DNA from: Verrucomicrobia bacterium UBA4286
GTDB lineage: Bacteria; Verrucomicrobiota; Kiritimatiellia; RFP12; UBA1067
NCBI GenBank assembly: GCA_002395905.1
Contig: DGVK01000172.1
Location: 1 to 14,178, forward strand
DNA: 14,178 nucleotides
Reading direction: 5' to 3'
Both the position numbers and the translations under genes were made by a program. Shown here piece after piece: positions 11,671 through 14,178 of this stretch. The notes under the pieces are model-generated. The model was given only the letters and a program-made list of their open reading frames with translations, did no database searches and was not told the origin of the DNA. Position 1 is the stretch's first letter. Every line of letters begins with the position of its first letter.

Positions 11671-13985
11671 TCCTCGATCACTTTCTGCTTGATATCAGTT
11701 ATCTTGAATTCAGGCGCCGAATCTTTGAGCTCGGTGTCGGGCGCGTTCTTTATGACCATAGTCACCTCGAAGCGCGTAGTCGCCATCTCGGGGAAAAACT
11801 TGTCGGCCTTGGCCAGAGCGACGGTATTGTTCTTGTCGTCCATGTAGTAGGCGAGGCAGTTCGTCTCGTAGTGCGTGAACTTGATGGTGACGTCGCCGGT
11901 CTTCTCGTCGATTCTTATGTCGTAATTGTCCCTCTCGTCGCGCGGCCCCGCGGCGATGTTGCCTTTGCACTCGTCAAGGTAGTAGCCGCAGTTGCGCGGC
12001 GGCGACTTGACGAGATCGGGATTGTTGCGCGTCGACAGGCCGGCGCCATCGGGATTGCCGGGGTTGCCGGGGTTTTCGGGCGACCCCGTGAAAGCGCCGT
12101 TGTTTATCGCGCCTGAAAGTCCGTCGGCCATGCCGCAGACGAAGGATACGAAGCGGCGCATCTGCACGTGCCGGTCGTCGAACTTCTCTTCGAGGAACTC
12201 GCAGTAGCCCTTGCGGAAATCGGTGTCGGCCAGCATGAACTGCTTGCCGCTCACGCCGTCGCGTAGAGGCTTCCCGTTGAAGGTGACGTAGCCCTTGTTG
12301 TATTCGCGTATCGCCTGCGGCATGAAGCCGGGCGCCAGCGTGCTGACGTTCGGCATGGCCGTCTTCATCGCTTTATCGAAGCTTGCCGCCATCACGTTCT
12401 TGAGGTCGGCCTTGACATCTTCGATTCTGTCCTCCTTGAAACCGAGCGCGAACGCCTTGGCCAGGCCAGGATGCTTCTCGAAGTGCGCGACGAGGTTTTC
12501 AATGCTCTTCGCGTCCCACTCGCTTTTCAACATGGTTTGGCCGAAGGCGCCATTAAGCCTGATCGCTTCTATCTCGCCCACGAATCTGCCGAGCAGCCTG
12601 GAGGCGGCCTCCTGGCCGGCCTGCTCCGCGATCACGGCTTTGAGGCGCGCTTTCTGGCTGTCGCTGAAGAGCACTTTGGATCTCTCGCCCTCGTCCCCGA
12701 GCTTCGCCGCCATCTGCTTGAACGCGTCCACGGCGTTGAACAGGTGCATGCCCAGATTGATATCAATCGAATCGTAGAACTGCCCGGGCAGCTTGAAGCC
12801 TCCTGCGCGCTCCGCTTCGCGGAACCGTTGCGCGAGTTTCGGCGCTTCGCGATCGGAGAAAGCGTGCTTGAACGCGTCATTGCCGCTGTCGCGCGCAATT
12901 GCAACGCACGTATGGTTGACGTGGTTCATCGCCGACATGACCTCTTGCATCAGTTCAGGGTTGCCGCCTGCGTTGCGATTCTTGAAGAGTACCGGACCGA
13001 GCCTGCTGAAGGCGCCGGTTACTTCATTCATCTTCTTGTTCCCGATGGTGCGCGCATAAAGATCCTCTTCGCTGTCGACGAGTCCGTCGTCGATGTCTTT
13101 GGCCGCCTTCTCGAAGTCCTTTATGGCGGCGTCGATCGTGGTCATCAGATCCTTGTACTCCGGGCACGACCCGCCGACCACCGTCTGCATGGCGAAAACG
13201 CTCTGGAACTGCTGCTTGGCGATCTTGAGCTGCTCGACCCGTATTCTCGCGATGGCGGCGAAATCCCTTGCGCCGCCGCCGGCCAACGCATGCCGGGTGT
13301 CTGCGATCAGATCGTTCTGCAGGCTCTTGAACTTTTCAAATTCCGCAAGCCCCTTCTTGAAGTCCGCGACGGACCCCGTATAGAGCGGACCGCACTTCAA
13401 GCAGGCATACGCCGCGCTCGACTTGTCCATGATCTCCAGAAGCGCCGACCTGAGCGGCATGCCCGTCGCCTTGGCCAGCAGGTTCGCGCCGATGTTGAGT
13501 TTTTTGAAGTCCTTCGCGTTGTGCCCTGCGTCCTCGGCCTTTTTCTTCAGCTCTCCTTCGAATCTGCCTGCCGCGAACGCGTCCTTCAACGTAAAGGAGC
13601 CGACCTTCAACTTCTCGATCGCGTTGTTGACGGCGATGATGCGCCGCGCGGTGAGCGGCTTGCCCTTGTTGTAATCGCCGAGCTTCATCACATTCTTCAC
13701 GCTCGCGGGTATATTGTCCTCGCCGCCGAACATTTCGGCGACGGCCGCCTTGAACACCGCGCGGACTTCGTTGTTCACCGCCTTCAACTCGTCGCTGCGC
13801 GACAGCTTGCCGACATAATCGTTCCCCTGCTTCGGGGCTATCTTGCGTCCGGCGAGCGCATCGCCACCGTCGGCTTTGTCCGCACCCAGTGCGGCGATCG
13901 CCGTGGATTTTGCAGCGTTTGGGTTAGAATTCGCAAAGTTCACGAACGCGGCGAACTGCATGTTGGCTAGGTTGATCTGGCTCAT
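11667..13985 (-). CDS. Large uncharacterised protein (772 residues), mostly helical
   Basis: I do not recognise a family. The start ATG is firm: AAAGGAG stands six bases before it and a promoter lies about 90 bp upstream; a 33-residue upstream extension in frame is not supported. There is no signal peptide or membrane segment. The N-terminus (MSQINLANMQFAAFVNFANS) is polar and Asn-rich, and residues 40-630 are Lys/Ala/Glu-rich and probably alpha-helical. Near residues 633-648 a proline/asparagine linker (SPENPGNPGNPDGAG) separates a C-terminal domain of about 120 residues with beta character (NYDIRIDEKTGDVTIKFTHYE, FEVTMVIKN). Cysteines are scattered (ACLKCG, NCGYYLDEC). The soluble, multi-domain, linker-containing form with a polar N-terminus could fit a cytoplasmic scaffold or a secreted effector without a Sec signal; neither is shown. 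It is a single-gene transcription unit. Confidence 0.8.
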   Translation of the reverse strand: MSQINLANMQFAAFVNFANSNPNAAKSTAIAALGADKADGGDALAGRKIAPKQGNDYVGKLSRSDELKAVNNEVRAVFKAAVAEMFGGEDNIPASVKNVMKLGDYNKGKPLTARRIIAVNNAIEKLKVGSFTLKDAFAAGRFEGELKKKAEDAGHNAKDFKKLNIGANLLAKATGMPLRSALLEIMDKSSAAYACLKCGPLYTGSVADFKKGLAEFEKFKSLQNDLIADTRHALAGGGARDFAAIARIRVEQLKIAKQQFQSVFAMQTVVGGSCPEYKDLMTTIDAAIKDFEKAAKDIDDGLVDSEEDLYARTIGNKKMNEVTGAFSRLGPVLFKNRNAGGNPELMQEVMSAMNHVNHTCVAIARDSGNDAFKHAFSDREAPKLAQRFREAERAGGFKLPGQFYDSIDINLGMHLFNAVDAFKQMAAKLGDEGERSKVLFSDSQKARLKAVIAEQAGQEAASRLLGRFVGEIEAIRLNGAFGQTMLKSEWDAKSIENLVAHFEKHPGLAKAFALGFKEDRIEDVKADLKNVMAASFDKAMKTAMPNVSTLAPGFMPQAIREYNKGYVTFNGKPLRDGVSGKQFMLADTDFRKGYCEFLEEKFDDRHVQMRRFVSFVCGMADGLSGAINNGAFTGSPENPGNPGNPDGAGLSTRNNPDLVKSPPRNCGYYLDECKGNIAAGPRDERDNYDIRIDEKTGDVTIKFTHYETNCLAYYMDDKNNTVALAKADKFFPEMATTRFEVTMVIKNAPDTELKDSAPEFKITDIKQKVIED

Positions 13986-14074
13986 TGTCTGCTCCTTTAC
14001 TGCATGGTGTTGAAGTTGTTTCGCACAGAATACACGCACCCCCCTGCAAAGGTTACACCGTCCGTGCGGTGGAA

Positions 14075-14103
14075 AGAATACCATTTTTCGCGGAACTTGG
14101 CAA
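14075..14103 (-). promoter_or_regulatory. Promoter of the 772-residue protein gene
   Basis: On the minus strand TTGCCA (14098-14103), a 17-bp spacer and TATTCT (14075-14080), preceded by TGG as an extended -10. The predicted start near 14068 gives a leader of about 82 nt ending in a strong AAAGGAG site. The remaining DNA to the window end (14104-14178) is G-rich with no supported gene. Confidence 0.6.
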
Positions 14104-14178
14104 GGAGGGGATGAGGGGCGGGCGGGGCGGACAGGGGAGGGCCGACGAAGGGTCTGCCGGGGCGCGCTACAAAATACC

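Noticed and set aside
12471..13970. Long open frame (499 codons) on the plus strand
   Set aside because: Antisense to the 772-residue gene, without promoter or ribosome site, and with shadow-type composition.
13986..14084. 33-residue N-terminal extension of the 772-residue protein
   Set aside because: It would begin upstream of the predicted transcription start and would include the AAAGGAG site as coding sequence.

Overview
The window is GC-rich bacterial DNA, densely packed, with genes on both strands. Overlapping start and stop codons are common. Most transcription units begin behind a recurring extended -10 box, TTTGGTATAAT or a close variant. This box, the exported carbohydrate-active proteins, the nickel-pincer (Lar) cofactor genes and the protein styles suggest an anaerobic, probably gut-associated member of the PVC group (Kiritimatiellota or Lentisphaerota-like). 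That is an inference from style; no rRNA or other phylogenetic marker is present.

Layout. (1) 77-3458 (+): a five-gene operon in which every gene overlaps the next. Two small uncharacterised membrane proteins are followed by larE, larB and larC, which make the nickel-pincer nucleotide (NPN) cofactor. No LarA-type racemase is in view, so the enzyme that uses the cofactor must be encoded elsewhere. (2) 3464-6276 (-): a convergent two-gene operon encoding an exported aldose 1-epimerase-like protein and an exported GH101/DUF5696-like putative glycosidase, coupled by a GTGA overlap. Its promoter sits back to back with that of (3). (3) 6337-7114 (+): a YjbR/MmcQ-family protein whose leader carries a perfectly phased 4 x 10 bp tandem repeat, each unit with a Shine-Dalgarno-like AGAGG. 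(4) 7234-8282 (+), perhaps to 8359: an ECF sigma factor, a small single-pass membrane protein that is probably its anti-sigma factor, and a tiny membrane or lipoprotein. (5) 8388-10379 (+): a hotdog-fold thioesterase and a metallo-beta-lactamase/beta-CASP ribonuclease, each with a promoter so close to its ATG that its mRNA should be leaderless or nearly so. (6) 10410-11670 (+): an accessory insert of visibly lower GC, with a 42-residue ORF coupled to an ORF6N-PLD-like protein, then a RadC-like C-terminal fragment containing a 34-nt near-perfect palindrome. (7) 11667-13985 (-): a 772-residue cytoplasmic-looking protein of unknown family with its own promoter.

The lar operon works as one cofactor pathway: LarB carboxylates and trims NaAD, LarE adds sulfur and LarC inserts nickel. 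The two exported carbohydrate proteins probably act together on extracellular glycans and their released sugars. The sigma/anti-sigma unit is the only clear operon without a TTTGGTATAAT-type promoter, consistent with autoregulation. The least explained items are the 772-residue protein, the membrane pair in the lar operon, the phased Shine-Dalgarno-like repeat, and the ORF6N/palindrome region.
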